A stretch of 64,000 nt of DNA from Oasisia sp. SBJ-2009 (lineage: Eukaryota; Annelida; Polychaeta; Sabellida; Siboglinidae). Under the pieces are notes generated by a model that did no database searches, was not told the origin of the DNA, and saw only the letters and a list, made by a program, of their open reading frames with translations. Both the position numbers and the translations under genes were made by a program. Numbering within the stretch: position 1 is the stretch's first letter; every line of letters starts with the position of its first letter. Shown here piece by piece: positions 1-14,461 of the stretch. The DNA lies in the NCBI GenBank assembly GCA_964017155.1, contig OZ024855.1:4154690-4218689 (forward strand), given 5' to 3'.

Positions 1-1103
1 GTCAGTAGTAGTTATATGTATAGTTCAAATACACTTGTGTTTCATTGAAAAATAATGCCTGGCCAGCAAAGTTAATGAGGATGCCAGCCGTGTATGCACT
101 AAAAGGAAAACTTTAATAATTCATCAACTGGCCAAGGGCTGGGAGTTGAATCCTGGTCACATCCACTGATAGACCTGGGAAGCTGTAGGGTTAAAGTGTA
201 CATTTAAAGATAATGTATTAAGGGTAAGAATGCAATATGTAATTCTCACGTAGTTAAATAGTACATAAATATGGTGGCTGAGTCCGCTGCTCAAATAAAA
301 AGCAGATGAGCACAGTTCACAATAGTCGTGTTTCCCAGGGTAAAGTTATACATGAGGTCTGGTAGGAAAAAGGCAAGTGCAGTTGGGTTGAAGTGTACCT
401 GTGGAGGCCCTCGACAGTCTTGGCTCCAGAATAGTGCATTATGCGGGTTAACAAAATAAAAATATGAATTAGCATAAAAAAGTGGTTTTATTGCAAAAAC
501 TAAATGAATCAATAATAATAATTTAAATAATAATTTAAAAACAAAATAACTACCTGGTAGTAAATAAAAAGATGCTGAGATTTCTGTCTAGCATACCTCA
601 TTGGAAAGCCCATTTATCACAAAGTGTCATAGCTGGTCTGTGTGTTCCACTGATCGGCTGACATGATTCAAGTGTAGTTACGCTGTATCAAGACATTTCT
701 GCATTTTCAGGTTTTCGCTTTTTAAAAGGTGGCTGTTCTTATGAATATGATGCTTGTGTTGAAGTTATGCTACCTTCAAAATCATGGTTACTTTAAAAAA
801 ACTTAACAGTTTTCAATGCTCAATATGTTCAAATGGTAGACAAAATGGTCAGTTTGAAAACAAGCTTTATCGGTAATAATACAGAAATGTCCAGAGATCC
901 ACGGATGGTAATCTTACCATAATCAGAATGACATAAATGCATTATTTTCAATCTTTGATACAGCTATGGTCAAACCTGTTTTGTTATTCTACTGACATAA
1001 TTTCTAATTAGAATCAGTCTAATTTCTGGAATCATGAATGACATGATTTTTGCTGCAATTTGTATTATTGTAATATATTCAGGTGATAGAAGTGTAATAA
1101 ATA
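1..1103. other. AT-rich non-coding stretch, nothing recognised
   Basis: I see no exon, RNA gene or repeat here. Reading frames are short and have no resemblance to the missing cubilin N-terminus on the + strand. It is probably an upstream intron of the cubilin gene, or sequence 5' of it. Confidence 0.5.
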
Positions 1104-1104
1104 G

Positions 1105-1495
1105 AAGCAGTCAGTCGTCTACCCTGGCAGAATGCAGTCAGGTGTGGTATTTGTAGCAGTGATAGAAGGTAGCAATAGAAGTAGTCAGTAGTGTATAAGC
1201 CTACTGACAGAATATAGTCAGTTGTGACAGTGATAGAAGTGTTACAATAGAAGCAATCGGTAGTCTACACTGGCAGAATGCAGTCAGGTGTAATACTTGT
1301 AACAGTGATAGAAGTGTTACAATGGAAGTAATTGGTAGTCTACACTGGTAAAATGCAGTCAGGTGTAGTACTTGTAACAGTGATAGAAGTGTTACAATAG
1401 AAGCAATCAGTAGTCTACACTGGCAGAATGCAGTCAGGGGTAGTACTTGTAACAGTGATAGAAGTGTTACAATAGAAGCAGTGAGTGAGCTACTC
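1105..1495. repeat. 75-bp minisatellite, about 5 copies
   Basis: Diverged copies begin near 1253, 1328 and 1403, spaced 75 bp, with more degenerate copies on the left. Shared words are AGTCTACACTGGCAGAATGC and AACAGTGATAGAAGTGTTAC. The 123-residue minus-strand frame across it is a by-product of 75 being a multiple of three. Confidence 0.85.
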
Positions 1496-2443
1496 TGACA
1501 GCCACTAGAGTACAGCGCTACTTGGTGTTTACAAACCCTGTCAGAGGGACACAAACAAGTGGTTCTGTGCATGGAAGGCAGATGGCTGTGGAGACAGCGT
1601 GGCAGCCAGGTCTTTACTTGGTGTAGTGTCTTAATATTACACCTGCAGGTATGGAAGTATTGGAGGGTAAGGGGTCACCAGTGGTTGGGATGATTTGGTC
1701 TGAAGGCTCTACACGCAGACACTAGCCAGATGTGAGAAAAAAAATTATGTGCGTAGTAAGTACGTTGGGGGTCGTAAAAACAGGTTATTTTGGTAAACTG
1801 AATATGTTATTGTTGTCTGTAATGTTACACCATCGGTTATATGTTGAGTGATTGCATGCAGAGGTTTGTATGAATTATTTTGTTTTTGTTTAATCTTGAC
1901 TGTTAATTTTAAATAGTATTAGATCTTCCTTTCAAGAGGACCAAATGTCTTTTCAAATTTTGCATAATGAGATAATTGGTACTTCCTGTGCATTGCATCA
2001 GTAAATGGTAAATGTTTCACACCAGTGTGTAATTCAGTCATCAGATGTTGTAAACACTATAATTGCGTTAAAAAATACTGCCTGGATAATGTATTTTTTT
2101 AATAATCAGTACTTTGTTGACATTTTATCATGACATTTAGTAGCCCTATCTCAATATTGTATCATTTTTGTGTAGTTCACATGCCCTCCACATGCCATAG
2201 ATAAAACATAACAGGAACAGATAAACAAAGCCACTGACTCCGTGATCACCTGTCAAGCTGTCCATCAGTCACCGGCCGTCCCCCTCTGGTCCTGCTGAGT
2301 GCTTGGTCTGTGCTGTAGTCTATAGTCCAACTGAATGCCAAGAGTGAAAAACAAAGGACACAATGAGAAATAAGTTAATGAAAGCTGGCCCTTCATCTAG
2401 GAAATATGTATGAATTGTGTAGTTAACTGAAAGATTTGTCTCA
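1496..2443. other. non-coding stretch, nothing recognised
   Basis: AT-rich sequence without a supported exon, repeat or mobile element. A short AG..GT bracket near 1649-1666 has no protein support and was not called. Confidence 0.5.
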
Positions 2444-2444
2444 A

Positions 2445-2493
<49 letters not shown>

Positions 2494-2691
2494 TGTGCTG
2501 TGTGTGTGTGTGTGTGTGCGTGGGTGTGTGCGTGGGTACATGGGTGCATGCGTGGGTGCATGTGTGTGTGTGTGGGTGCGTGTGTGCGTGGGTGTGTGCG
2601 CGTGAGTGTGTGCGTGGGTGCGTGTGTGTGCATTGTGCATGCATGCGTGCGTGCATCCATGCGTGCGTGCATGCATGCGTGTGTGTGCATC
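2444..2691. repeat. (TG)n / TGCG compound microsatellite
   Basis: Alternating TG with TGCG and TGGG variants for about 250 bp. Cys-Val and His-Thr reading frames on both strands are low-complexity artefacts. Confidence 0.95.
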
Positions 2692-2874
2692 TGAGTTGGA
2701 ATAATCATGCTTAGTTTTCACAATCATGTGTAATTGTTGACCATTACATTTGTTTATTAACCGTAGCAGACTAACAGAGTTCTCAGTTGGATTGGATAAA
2801 ATGGCAGAATCATTGTACTTATGAGATCATTTCTTAAACATTTTGACCCTCTTATTTTGCCCTGAAGAAAATTG

Positions 2875-2876
<2 letters not shown>

Positions 2877-2943
<67 letters not shown>
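2877..2943. repeat. (TA)n microsatellite
   Basis: Uninterrupted TA dinucleotide run of about 66 bp. Confidence 0.97.
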
Positions 2944-2946
<3 letters not shown>

Positions 2947-5005
2947 TCTTTTTTGGTGCATGACATTTATTAGATTTAGATATGTTCACCGGCAAAATAA
3001 TTCTTTTTTGGAGAGCACTTCTTGTGATTTAAGCCTGTGTAACTCTGTCATCATTGCTTTAAATATCACTGAGCGTCATGTGGCTCCCCTTATGCTAAGT
3101 TTGCAAACTCTTGGTCTGATTAGATGAATCAGAATCCTTAGTTCTTGTGAGTTCAGTGTGGTATATAATACATTATTAATTTACACCCCATTAGTGCTAT
3201 ATACACAGACTGCAAACATGGCCGCCGTGTGCAGCATCTAGAGGTCAAAGTTCAAACTGGTCACAATGGCAGGCAGCAGTTTCTGTACTTTCCTTGCCAC
3301 CCTGTACCAATATTCTGTACTGTAGGATTATTACATTTGGCTGATTTGTCACCCCATATGTTTATGTGGCACTGTAGACCCTACAGTTATTTGGCACATG
3401 AGTAATTTATTACATTTCAGGTGTAATTATATATATATATATATATAGGGTGAGTCCACAAATGGCTATACATGATTCTGAACGGCAAGATTAAGTGAAG
3501 TCTAGAAGAGTTTTACTAGTTATTTTATAGGTCCTGCATTCAGTAACGCTTCCCCTGCTAAAGTGGTCATTCTACTTGCCTGCCCCCCTCACAAGGACAA
3601 CATGTTTGTCAATCCAAATATGTTATGGTACATGTGTGGTTAGCTGACACCAGACACACATACAACTGTCACGAGTCAGCTATGGTCCTGACTGACATCA
3701 ACAGGACACACATGGGACGTCCATTTCCAAAAACATAATTGATAGTGAAATATATGTAATTTCTCAAGACCCTAGTTTTGCTCCTAAATTTATTACCAGT
3801 CCACTGACATTTCTACCTTTACCTGTCCAAAAGATGGGTAGTCAGTGTCTAGATCAAGCTGCCTCCCTCCTGTGTATCCACCAGTCAGCATCCAACTCAC
3901 ACTGTCAGCAATAAAAAGGTACTTTGATGAAGGTGAAAACAGCCACCTATCGATACATCCGGCCTGCGTTAATAAAACCAACCCCTGACCGGTATTTCGT
4001 TGTGATATCACCCTCCTGGGTTGATGTATAGGGTTCAAGGGTGTGTTGTTGTTGCCATGATATGAGGGTGCTTATGGTTGTCCACAGTTAACTTGGCCCG
4101 GACACAAAGAATATAAGTTACCCTGAGAGCAGACAATGCAGACATACCCTTAGGGTGCCCACATCAGAAAGTACTTGTGGCTCCCCACGCAAGCGTAGGG
4201 CCTTGAAAACTACCCCAGAGACTGACTTTTATGGGTTTTTGTGTCAATATGCTGCTTTGTCACTGACCTTTCCCACCTGCTGTGTGAATTGACACGAATC
4301 TTTAGAATAGGATAATAACTGACCTGAAATACTGGGAAATGACCTGAAATATTGAGCCACTTTTGCCATTTTCCTCCTGACGTTAGTGGAGTTATCCAAA
4401 CATAATATAGCAGTTTATGTGTTAAGATTACCAAAACTAAATAACAGATTTATAAAACAGGATCTAATATGTTTGATCTGTTTTAAGATAAATTTGTAGT
4501 GACACAATCGTTTGAGAAATGTGACAATTGACTTTAGATGACGAATCCGTGTATATGTGGACCTCCAAGACAGAGTTGACAGTCCCGGGGCTTCCTGAGT
4601 AACCTGAGCTGTCTACAGTTAGTTCACCTCTCTGGTTGTGACAGTGTTTACATACAATGCACTATCTGTTACACAGGTGGCAATCAGAGTCACTTTATGC
4701 AATTCCTAATGCTGATGCAACTCATGCAAGTGTACTTGATCATGATTTAGTTTTGGACAATCAAATTTAATCATGTGGCCTTACATAATACTCCCTCCTA
4801 CATACATTTTGCAATTATTTTCACATTTAACCATGATTAGAGATATATGGTACAACTGTAATATACTAACTAAACTTTACACAGGATATCATTTTCCCCA
4901 CACAGATATTTTGTGGTATACACTTTCATATCATCTGGCACATAAAAAGAAAAAAAACTCTGACAGACAGTTGGAGATGATGTAAATAAAGGTGAAGTTA
5001 TAATG
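2944..5005. other. non-coding stretch, nothing recognised
   Basis: AT-rich sequence with a short (TA)n at about 3428-3446. An 81-codon minus-strand frame at 3793-4038 has no domain or splice context that I recognise. No cubilin exon was found. Confidence 0.5.
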
Positions 5006-5006
5006 T

Positions 5007-6887
<1,881 letters not shown>

Positions 6888-7023
6888 TATGTATGTATGT
6901 ATGTATGTATGTATGTATGTATGTATGTATGTATGTATGTATGTATGTATGTATGTATGTATGTATGTATGTATGTATGTATGTATGTATGTATGTATGT
7001 ATGTATGTATGTATGTATGTATG

Positions 7024-7057
<34 letters not shown>
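6888..7057. repeat. (ATGT)n followed by (AT)n
   Basis: About 142 bp of perfect ATGT repeat abuts the truncated 5' side of the LINE fragment, followed by about 28 bp of AT. Motif and strand match the array at 5007-5842 on the other side of the LINE. Confidence 0.97.
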
Positions 7058-7060
<3 letters not shown>

Positions 7061-7522
7061 TACTGAAAAGCTAGTGAGCAGTATGAACCCTAGAAAAGGA
7101 TGATGTTATGCTATCTAACCAGGTAGTGTGTTTTGTTGATGGATTATTCTTTTATTGGATGACATCATCACTACATATATGAACTACCAGGTACTAATCT
7201 TCATGCTGTATTGAACATTGAATGATAATTTACTATATCAAACAGATTGTTTCATGTGTTGTGACATCTTGACCTGACTGGTGACATTTCTACAGGTTAG
7301 ACAGTTCTCACTAATGCGGAAAATGTCATGTATTTATAAATGTTACTAGGTTTATCTGTCTGACCTGGCTCATTTATTAGACACATTGATTGCAAACCAC
7401 ATACTGTGTAGATCGTAGTATTCTGAGTTTCTGTAACGTGGTGTTTTAAGGAATGTGTTTATTTCAGACAATTGACCGAATATGTTTGTCAACTTTTTAA
7501 CTTGCTATGAAACTTGTTTTAG
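7058..7522. other. non-coding stretch before the first recognised exon
   Basis: AT-rich, no repeat. The right end holds a pyrimidine-containing acceptor context (ACTTGTTTTAG) for the exon that follows. Confidence 0.5.
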
Positions 7523-7567
7523 GTGAGACAAAACAAGCAGTTTTTGGAGACACTGAGGCCTGCCACA
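7523..7567 (+). CDS. CUBN: cubilin exon, N-terminal region (VRQNKQFLETLRPAT)
   Basis: A 45-nt exon with a TTTTAG acceptor and a strong GTAAGTATG donor, phase 0 on both sides. The 15 residues resemble the mammalian N-terminal stretch just before the trimerising coiled coil (IQKNKEDIIELK in human). Support rests on splice sites, phase and that weak similarity, so this is the least certain exon of the gene. Confidence 0.6.
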
Positions 7568-8942
7568 GTAAGTATGATTGGCACTGTTTACTTCACTTAA
7601 TGTGTGCGCTAGTAATAGCCTCCCATTCCATAAACATTGTCCACAACAAGTTTTAACTATCTCAGTGCGACAGTCCACTGTTGCGGTCATTTGTGCAATA
7701 TTGACTTAAATTTGACAGGTTACTATTGCGGCATTGACAATGTCTGCTATTCAAATCATTTTATGCACAATATCCACTGCAACGAGGTACATGTTATATA
7801 TCGTCTTTACAGCTGATGCTTTAGCACTGCAATAGTGCTAATCATAGTCAAGTGATGCAGTCAAATTTCATGCCAAGTTTGAAATGTATTCAGAGTTCAG
7901 AGCATATGAGAGTTGTAGCATTAGAATGGGTAATTATATAAAGTTATACGTATGCTCAAAATGTTTCTATTACAAAGTAAATTTAGATTCTATGGAAATA
8001 ATCTAATTGAACTGTAATTTTTTATTCGGTTAACAATGTCACACATATTGTGCATGTGTTTGTGGCCTGCATTAGTAGGTCACCTTTACATAGTCATGTC
8101 TCTCACTGACATATTCACATGGCACACCCCATCTGCACTCGGATACCTTAACATAATTCAGTTGTCAATCAGTCAATGAGGTGGACATGTTTACCCATGT
8201 AGATTGAGAGTATTGTATGCAGAAGACAGGCTGTTAACATGTAATTTGACATTTCCAATCCAACAAACTCCGGATCATTCCAGGTGTAATCTGACTGTCA
8301 GTGCCTGCGTTTAGACCATCGGTGCCCCACAATGTCAGGCTATGTAGGCGATTGAGATTTGTGTACGTAAATTATAGCTATTTGCACCATGGCTGAATAA
8401 TTCCTGGGGAGGTTGAAATTGTCAGTTGACTATGTCTACCAAGAAGAATTTTTTAACTGGTACAGCAATGCATTGTGTAGCATTTGTGCATAGTATTTGT
8501 TATTCTCCTACATGCTTCCATTCCTGCGTGCCTGGCCTTGGACTGAAATTCTTAAACTGCCTGTTGAGGTTGAGTTTAGATGAAGTCTAAACTCAGTGTG
8601 CAGCCTGGTCACTAGAATTATATTGTGACATAGGAGGACATTATAATTATGACAGCGACTAATACACATTTGTTTTGGTTCTTAGTTTATCTTTACTGAC
8701 AACAGCACACACCATATGTGTTCAGTTATTCATACTTCCCCCTCTTTTTTACTTGACCAATAAAAGTAAATATAGATTTATGTATTGCCCAATCTAGTTA
8801 CAACTGTTCAAGATGCTTTGCATATAAAATGATAATTAACTTTAAAATATTTTGTGTCATGTGAACAAACTCTCATAAAAAGAGAGCCTAATATCAGTCT
8901 ATGAGTTAAACTATTGATTAAAATTATAATGTTTAAAATATA
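7568..8942. other. intron sequence, nothing recognised
   Basis: AT-rich intron without repeats or coding similarity on either strand. Confidence 0.5.
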
Positions 8943-9320
8943 GTATATGTATGTATTATATATGTAAGTGTATGTATCACATATATGTGTATATGTATGT
9001 ATGTATGTATGTGTATATGTATGTGTATATGTATGTGTATATGTATGTATGTGTGTGTATGTATGTGTGTATGCGTATGTGTGTGTATGTGTGTATGTGT
9101 GTATGTGTGTATGTGTGTATGTGTGTATGTGTGTATGTGTGTATGTGTGTATGTGTGTATGTGTGTATGTGTGTATGTGTGTATGTGTGTATGTGTGTAT
9201 GTGTGTATGTGTGTATGTGTGTATGTGTGTATGTGTGTATGTGTGTATGTGTGTATGTGTGTATGTGTGTATGTGTGTATGTGTATGTATGTGTATGTAT
9301 GTGTGTATGTGTATGTATGT

Positions 9321-9361
<41 letters not shown>

Positions 9362-9644
9362 TATGTGTGTATGTGTGTATGTGTGTATGTGTGTATGTGT
9401 GTATGTGTGTATGTGTGTATGTGTGTATGTGTATGTATGTGTATGTATGTGTGTATGTGTATGTATGTGTGTGTGTGTGTGTGTGTGTATGTGTGTATGT
9501 GTGTATGTGTGTATGTGTGTATGTGTGTATGTGTGTATGTGTGTATGTGTGTATGTGTGTATGTGTGTATGTGTGTATGTGTGTATGTGTATGTATGTGT
9601 GTATGTGTATGTATGTGTGTATGTGTATGTATGTGTGTGTGTAT
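8943..9644. repeat. (TATG)/(TATGTG)/(TG)n compound microsatellite
   Basis: About 700 bp built mainly from the 8-mer TATGTGTG with TATG and plain TG blocks. There are two nearly equal internal halves, each with a TATGTGTATG cluster and a (TG)n run (about 9285-9352 and 9430-9486). The long Cys-Val and His-Thr frames are artefacts. Confidence 0.95.
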
Positions 9645-9785
9645 GCTAGTATTGTTCTCCCAGACAGTGTATGTCGTGAATGTTACACTTACAGGGATTA
9701 ATACACAACACTTCTGAAGACAAATGACGTCCATTTCTCTTTCAAAACTTCCCTGTTGGTTCGTGTAGTCTGACCTACCTTGTAG

Positions 9786-9905
9786 GCGGGGGGCAGTCTG
9801 GCTGACCGCCTGAGTCACATAGAGGAGAGACTGGACACCCAGGAGGCAACAGTGACCAGAAAACTCGACCAACTGACCAGTACTTTGGCCTCACTCACCT
9901 CCAGG
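9786..9905 (+). CDS. CUBN: cubilin exon, coiled-coil segment
   Basis: Forty codons between acceptor CTTGTAG and donor GTCAGT, phase 0 at both ends. Leucines recur at heptad spacing (LADRLSHIEERLDTQEATV, then KLDQLTSTLASLTSR). In mammalian cubilin the matching segment forms the three-stranded coiled coil that trimerises the receptor and binds amnionless. Trimerisation here is inferred from the family. Confidence 0.85.
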
Positions 9906-10888
9906 GTCAGTCTTGCATTATGAGGGTGTAGAGGGGGGTGGGGCAAATATTTTCTAATGTGGGAAAATGATAACTTTTGGAGGGAAATTCGTTGCACCCC
10001 TCCATGTACAAATGCCTTTGTAAGGTTGGTCTGATGTGCAAGAGGGCTAGGGTTTGGGTTAGGATTAGTTTGTTGGTTGGGAATAGAGTTAGGTTGACAA
10101 AATTGATGTCTTGTGTTTACCTGCATCTGTACATGCAGTCGTTGCAAATCCCCACTCATTACCGACCTATGTCCATGGAATCTCCCACAATTGTTGCCTT
10201 AAACCTTAAAGAGCTCCACCAGCAGTCTGTGTTTTTCCGCAGGTTCCACGATCAGTGCAATTTTATCTGTGTAAGATATTCTCATCATTTACGGGATAAA
10301 TATTCATTTAACTTTGCAACAGCAAACAGGTGTACATTTTATAGGGAAGGCTATAATATGTAGCAGCAACTGGTGATTTGACAAATATTTCGCAAAAATA
10401 ATAAATATTAATGATGTAGGGTCGCTTGGATACACTGTTTTAAACTAATGAGAGGGAACGCTTCAGATTTCTTAGTCATATTAGACGGCACTGGTGTATA
10501 TTTGAAGTGTCCTTTGTACAAAGGTATGTTGTCTCATATAGTAACAAGTGTTAGACAGGAAAACATTTATATTGCTGGAAGATAAAACATTACATTGTGA
10601 TTTTTCATAAACCACAGCCTCACCATACATCCACTTGTACGTCATAATTTTTGCAGTTTTTGGTAAAAGATGCAATTCACACCAACAGGATACAGATATA
10701 AAGAAATTAAAAAAAAATTACAAATAAAATCCAAAATCAAGACAATTTTACCAATCCTACACATAAAGAAAGAAGATGGTTAAAAAGAAAATTAAATAAA
10801 AACAAACTAGTTAAAACAGTCGGGATTGTTTCACTGATAGTTAAGACTAAAATGTCATGTGGATAATCTTTGTTCATTTTCTATGCAG
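9906..10888. other. intron sequence, nothing recognised
   Basis: AT-rich intron. Frames seen on both strands (for example 9977-10363) have no support. Confidence 0.5.
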
Positions 10889-10981
10889 ATCGAAGCATTG
10901 GAAACCCCCGAGACCTCCCCGACCCCTACAGGGTCCAGCCCCACAGGGTCAGACAGGCGGCTTAGAAGTCTACAAAGACAG
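10889..10981 (+). CDS. CUBN: cubilin exon, Pro/Thr/Ser insert in the coiled-coil region
   Basis: Thirty-one codons between ATGCAG and GTGAGT, phase 0 both sides. It starts IEALETPETS, passes through a Pro/Thr/Gly/Ser-rich stretch (PTPTGSSPTGS) and ends in a basic DRRLRSLQRQ helix-like segment that could resume the coiled coil. I know no counterpart of the Pro/Thr-rich insert in human cubilin. Confidence 0.75.
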
Positions 10982-11689
10982 GTGAGTTAATTGAGAACAC
11001 TTAGTCACAACTTCAAAAAGTGACCTTTCCTGTATACAAAATACAGGGATGATTTCACTAATGTTGTTAAGATTTCTTAAACTCAATTTTGCTGTTTAAA
11101 ATCAATTTTGATCCTTAACAGTGATCTTGAATGCCTGAAAATTGGGTACACCATGATATGCCAATGGGAAACTTTTACTGGTGTGTCATGGAAATAGTGT
11201 CCTCTGTAATACAACAATGGGTATTTGCATTTTGAAAAGCTCATTTAATTTAACAACACATTTTAACAATGAATTTTCATTAAGACAATTCTATATGGTG
11301 AAAACAATTTTTATCTTAGTGAAACGATCCTCAGGGACATTTATTATTTTGTGGCCCTACTGTCAAATACAAGCAGCAGATATAATACAGACTCTTAATA
11401 ATATCTGACTTTATTTCTAATGCTCAACAACTCAAAGTCATGACCCATGGTAGCTGGCATATAGAAACTGAAGGTCTCTATTGACACCTGCCAACTAGTG
11501 TAGTGTATTTATAGTCTATGCATTTATTAATATTGCAATATGTAACAATAACTGTGTTATAAGTTGGCAAAAACAACTCGCTGATCATTTGTAGTGTATA
11601 AAAGTGGTTTTGTCGTAATATTTCGTACTTAGGCAAGAGAGTGCAGTGTTTCACTGAAGTAATGTCACAGTTGCATTTTTGCCTTCTAG
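10982..11689. other. intron sequence, nothing recognised
   Basis: AT-rich, no repeat and no coding similarity. Confidence 0.5.
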
Positions 11690-11728
11690 ATACGATCTGT
11701 GCAAAGCCAAGTGCGTCGCTTGACAACT
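11690..11728 (+). CDS. CUBN: cubilin micro-exon, end of coiled coil (IRSVQSQVRRLTT)
   Basis: A 39-nt exon, acceptor TTCTAG and donor GTGAGTAC, phase 0 both sides. It continues the heptad-like pattern of the previous exon and leads into EGF1. Aligned position: human LERKFQGLQQTVDKK. It could be skipped without a frame change. Confidence 0.7.
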
Positions 11729-12220
11729 GTGAGTACATAAGACCACACACGGCCTTCACATCGCTGGAATATACGCAGTGCAGCAGTACTAAACAGCAAT
11801 ACAAATTTGCTTGTGTCTGAATGTGTTTATTTTATGATTTTGATACAGATGTAAAAATTAACAGTGCTAATAATAATACAGACATAACTTATGTGAAAGA
11901 CCTGATTATGTGTGGTTGGTATAAAATTATGATCATATTGATTAGGCCAATATCTACACTACTGTTAGTCATGTTTAATTTAAAGTTTGTCCCAAACCTA
12001 ATGCCAAGAACGTTGTACTGAATTTGTGGTGGGATTTATTATTGAAAGAACCTAATTGAACTACATAAGTGAAAAGGTACAATATGCATAAATCACCAAC
12101 GTGTGGCGAATCTTCTAAACCATGCTCAAGACGCCCATCACATCCATTTATGGTATCAGTGCTGCCATCTGTTGTACTTCCACAACATCTACATTGACAG
12201 TGCCTCCATCTGTTGGACAG
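11729..12220. other. intron sequence, nothing recognised
   Basis: No repeat or mobile element seen. The right end gives the EGF1 acceptor (GTTGGACAG). Confidence 0.5.
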
Positions 12221-12322
12221 TTGTTGACCACCAACGAGTGCCGTAGCTCTCCATGCAGGAACGGTGGCACCTGCATTGACCAGTTCAACGGCTTCTTCTG
12301 TCGGTGTCCAACGGCCTGGCAG
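12221..12322 (+). CDS. CUBN: cubilin exon, EGF1 (most of the module)
   Basis: Thirty-four codons, phase 0 both sides. Five of the six EGF cysteines are here (NEC, PC, GTC, FFCRC), with the last one in the next exon. Matches human EGF1 (NPCQNGGTC..FFCICP). The alternative acceptor 20 nt upstream gives a stop, which fixes this start. Confidence 0.93.
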
Positions 12323-12340
12323 GTACGTGTCTGTCCATTG

Positions 12341-12489
12341 GCTCTCTCTCTCTCTCTCCCTCTCTCTCTCCTCTCTCTTTCCACTCTCTCTCTGTCCTCT
12401 CTCTCCACTCTCTCCTCTCTCTCCTCTCCCCCTCCCTCTCCCCCTCTGTCTCCCCCCCTCCCTCCCTCCCTCCCTCCCTCCCTCTGTCA
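12341..12489. repeat. (CT)n/(CCCT)n polypyrimidine tract
   Basis: About 150 bp of almost pure pyrimidine on the + strand starting 18 nt after the EGF1 donor: CT repeats, then CCCT repeats. It could act as decoy polypyrimidine tract or form triplex DNA, which is not shown here. Confidence 0.93.
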
Positions 12490-12883
12490 GTTTTTTAGGT
12501 ATGACTAATTTTCAAGATTCAAAGATTGAAGATTTCCAAGTTAGCCTCATCAAAAACTTGCACATTTCTTACGAATATCATGGAAAATCGAAAAGTAAAT
12601 AACTGAAACACCATGGGGCCCTACGGTTTCCTAATTCAGCCGATGCCAGTTTATATATGCAACAGTGGATGTGTACATTTGCACAATAGGAAATCGGCAG
12701 TTACAAAATGTTGTTTCTTGTGAAATGGCAGTTAAGAGAGAATCTGAGTCTCAGATGTCCTTTTATTATTTGTGATCTAAGATAGCTGAAAGTTGTAAGC
12801 TAGGGTTAGTTATTATAACAAAATATGCTATGTATGTGTTTCTGATTTTTAGTTTTTTTGTCACCCCAAGTGGCAGCCATCTT

Positions 12884-12887
<4 letters not shown>
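12490..12887. other. intron sequence, nothing recognised
   Basis: Unique AT-rich sequence between two simple repeats. Confidence 0.5.

Positions 12888-12963
<76 letters not shown>
12888..12963. repeat. (AT)n microsatellite
   Basis: Uninterrupted AT run of about 75 bp. Confidence 0.97.
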
Positions 12964-12966
<3 letters not shown>

Positions 12967-13170
12967 TGTTCTTCACACAATTATTTAAAGCATAATCAAT
13001 GGCCTTATTTCAACCCAAAAAAATCACAGTTTTTTTTTGGTTTACAAGATACTTGTTTTTGTACTACATGGGTGTATCCCATTGGCAGTAGTTTGTGATG
13101 TTGCAACAATGCTTTGTTGGTTTTTCTTCTAATTCTTCCGTCAATACCTACAGTATTGTTTTTATGCCAG

Positions 13171-13274
13171 GGACAAACGTGTGAAGTAGACGTCAATGAA
13201 TGCTCCCTCTACGCTGGCACTGACCTTGGGTGTCAGAACTCTGCCATCTGCGTCAATACTCAAGGTGGCTTCAG
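13171..13274 (+). CDS. CUBN: cubilin exon, end of EGF1 and first part of EGF2
   Basis: Starts after ATGCCAG in phase 0 and ends in phase 2 at AG|GTCGGT. It supplies the last EGF1 cysteine (QTCEV), then the calcium-binding start DVNEC and the [19 protein letters not shown] core of EGF2, matching human GTPLSCQNGGTCVNTMGS. Confidence 0.93.
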
Positions 13275-13623
13275 GTCGGTTGAGAAACTTCTTACTTTCT
13301 ATAAAGTAATGCTAGTCATTGGTGTGTATTATTACTGTTGGTGGTCAATCATTGCCTGACGAATGCAGTGAAAAAGTCAATTTCACCAACATTTTGGCTG
13401 TGAAATCACAAAACGTCGTTTGGCCCTGAACAAATTGTTCTATCTGATCCAAATGATTAATTGAGAAACATATCCTGTTACATCTTGTTGACATACTGGA
13501 CTGGCTAAAATAGTGACCCTGGGTGAATTCTTGAACTGACAGTGACTATCTTATGTGTTACCAAGATGATATGTCTTTGTGTTTGGTAGATTTTCTGTAT
13601 TTGACAGAGGCATGCTAACAGAT
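13275..13623. other. intron sequence, nothing recognised
   Basis: Unique sequence up to the (AC)n tract that follows. Confidence 0.5.
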
Positions 13624-13661
13624 GCACACACACGCACACATGCATACAAGCACAGCACACT

Positions 13662-13693
<32 letters not shown>

Positions 13694-14037
13694 GCACGCA
13701 CTCATGCACGCACACATGCACGCACACACACACACACCACCACATACACACACACACCACCACCACCACCACCACCACCACCACCACCACCCCCACACAC
13801 ACCACACACACACACAACATACACAACGTACACACACACAACACACATGCACTATACACACACACACGCACTACACACACACACAAACACACACACACAC
13901 ACAACACACACACACACAACATACACAACGTACACACACACAACACACATGCACTATACACACACACACCACAAACACACACACACAAACACACACACAC
14001 ACACAACACACACACAACACACGCACACACGCACGCA

Positions 14038-14069
<32 letters not shown>

Positions 14070-14071
14070 TA
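13624..14071. repeat. (AC)n microsatellite with a (CCA)n core
   Basis: About 450 bp of AC-rich repeat with a perfect CCA run at about 13757-13789. A block with ACAACATACACAACGTACAC is present twice (about 13813 and 13915). His-Thr frames are artefacts. Confidence 0.95.
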
Positions 14072-14152
14072 TGCCTACTTCCCTGGATCACCTCTAGTCT
14101 GAGCCAGGAGGTCATGTGACCTGACTGATGAGCTGTCTGTCTGTTATGCCAG

Positions 14153-14282
14153 GTGTCAGTGCCAGGCCAACTGGCACGGGATCCGCTGTACCGAGACACA
14201 TGACGACTGTACCGGGGCTTCTAATGAGGACCTGTGTGGACACGGAACATGTGTCAACATACCTCGTGTGACAGCAGGGCAG
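14153..14282 (+). CDS. CUBN: cubilin exon, end of EGF2 and first part of EGF3
   Basis: Enters in phase 2 (AG|G), leaves in phase 0 (CAG|GTGGGC). Completes EGF2 (CQCQANWHGIRC) and opens EGF3 (DDC..LCGHGTC), matching human YDDCEGGSVARCVHGIC. Confidence 0.93.
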
Positions 14283-14461
14283 GTGGGCACACCTTGACGT
14301 CACTGTGTCACTCACTGTGTCACTCACTGCCAGCAATGGACACTTGTTTGTCAAACACACTGCACTAAGTTATTAGGATGAGTTGTTATTATTATACCAC
14401 AAGACACGTGTTACATAACGATTGTTATACAGTTGTTTGTTGTAAGTCAAACTTCACTTTA

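Noticed and set aside
3283..3327. Short + strand frame starting MAGSSFCTFLA as a possible signal peptide for cubilin
   Set aside because: Ends in a stop after 19 residues and has no donor; hydrophobic stretch too short.
3793..4038. 81-residue minus-strand frame of normal composition
   Set aside because: No recognisable domain, no splice context that I can support, and a single short frame in AT-rich sequence can arise by chance.
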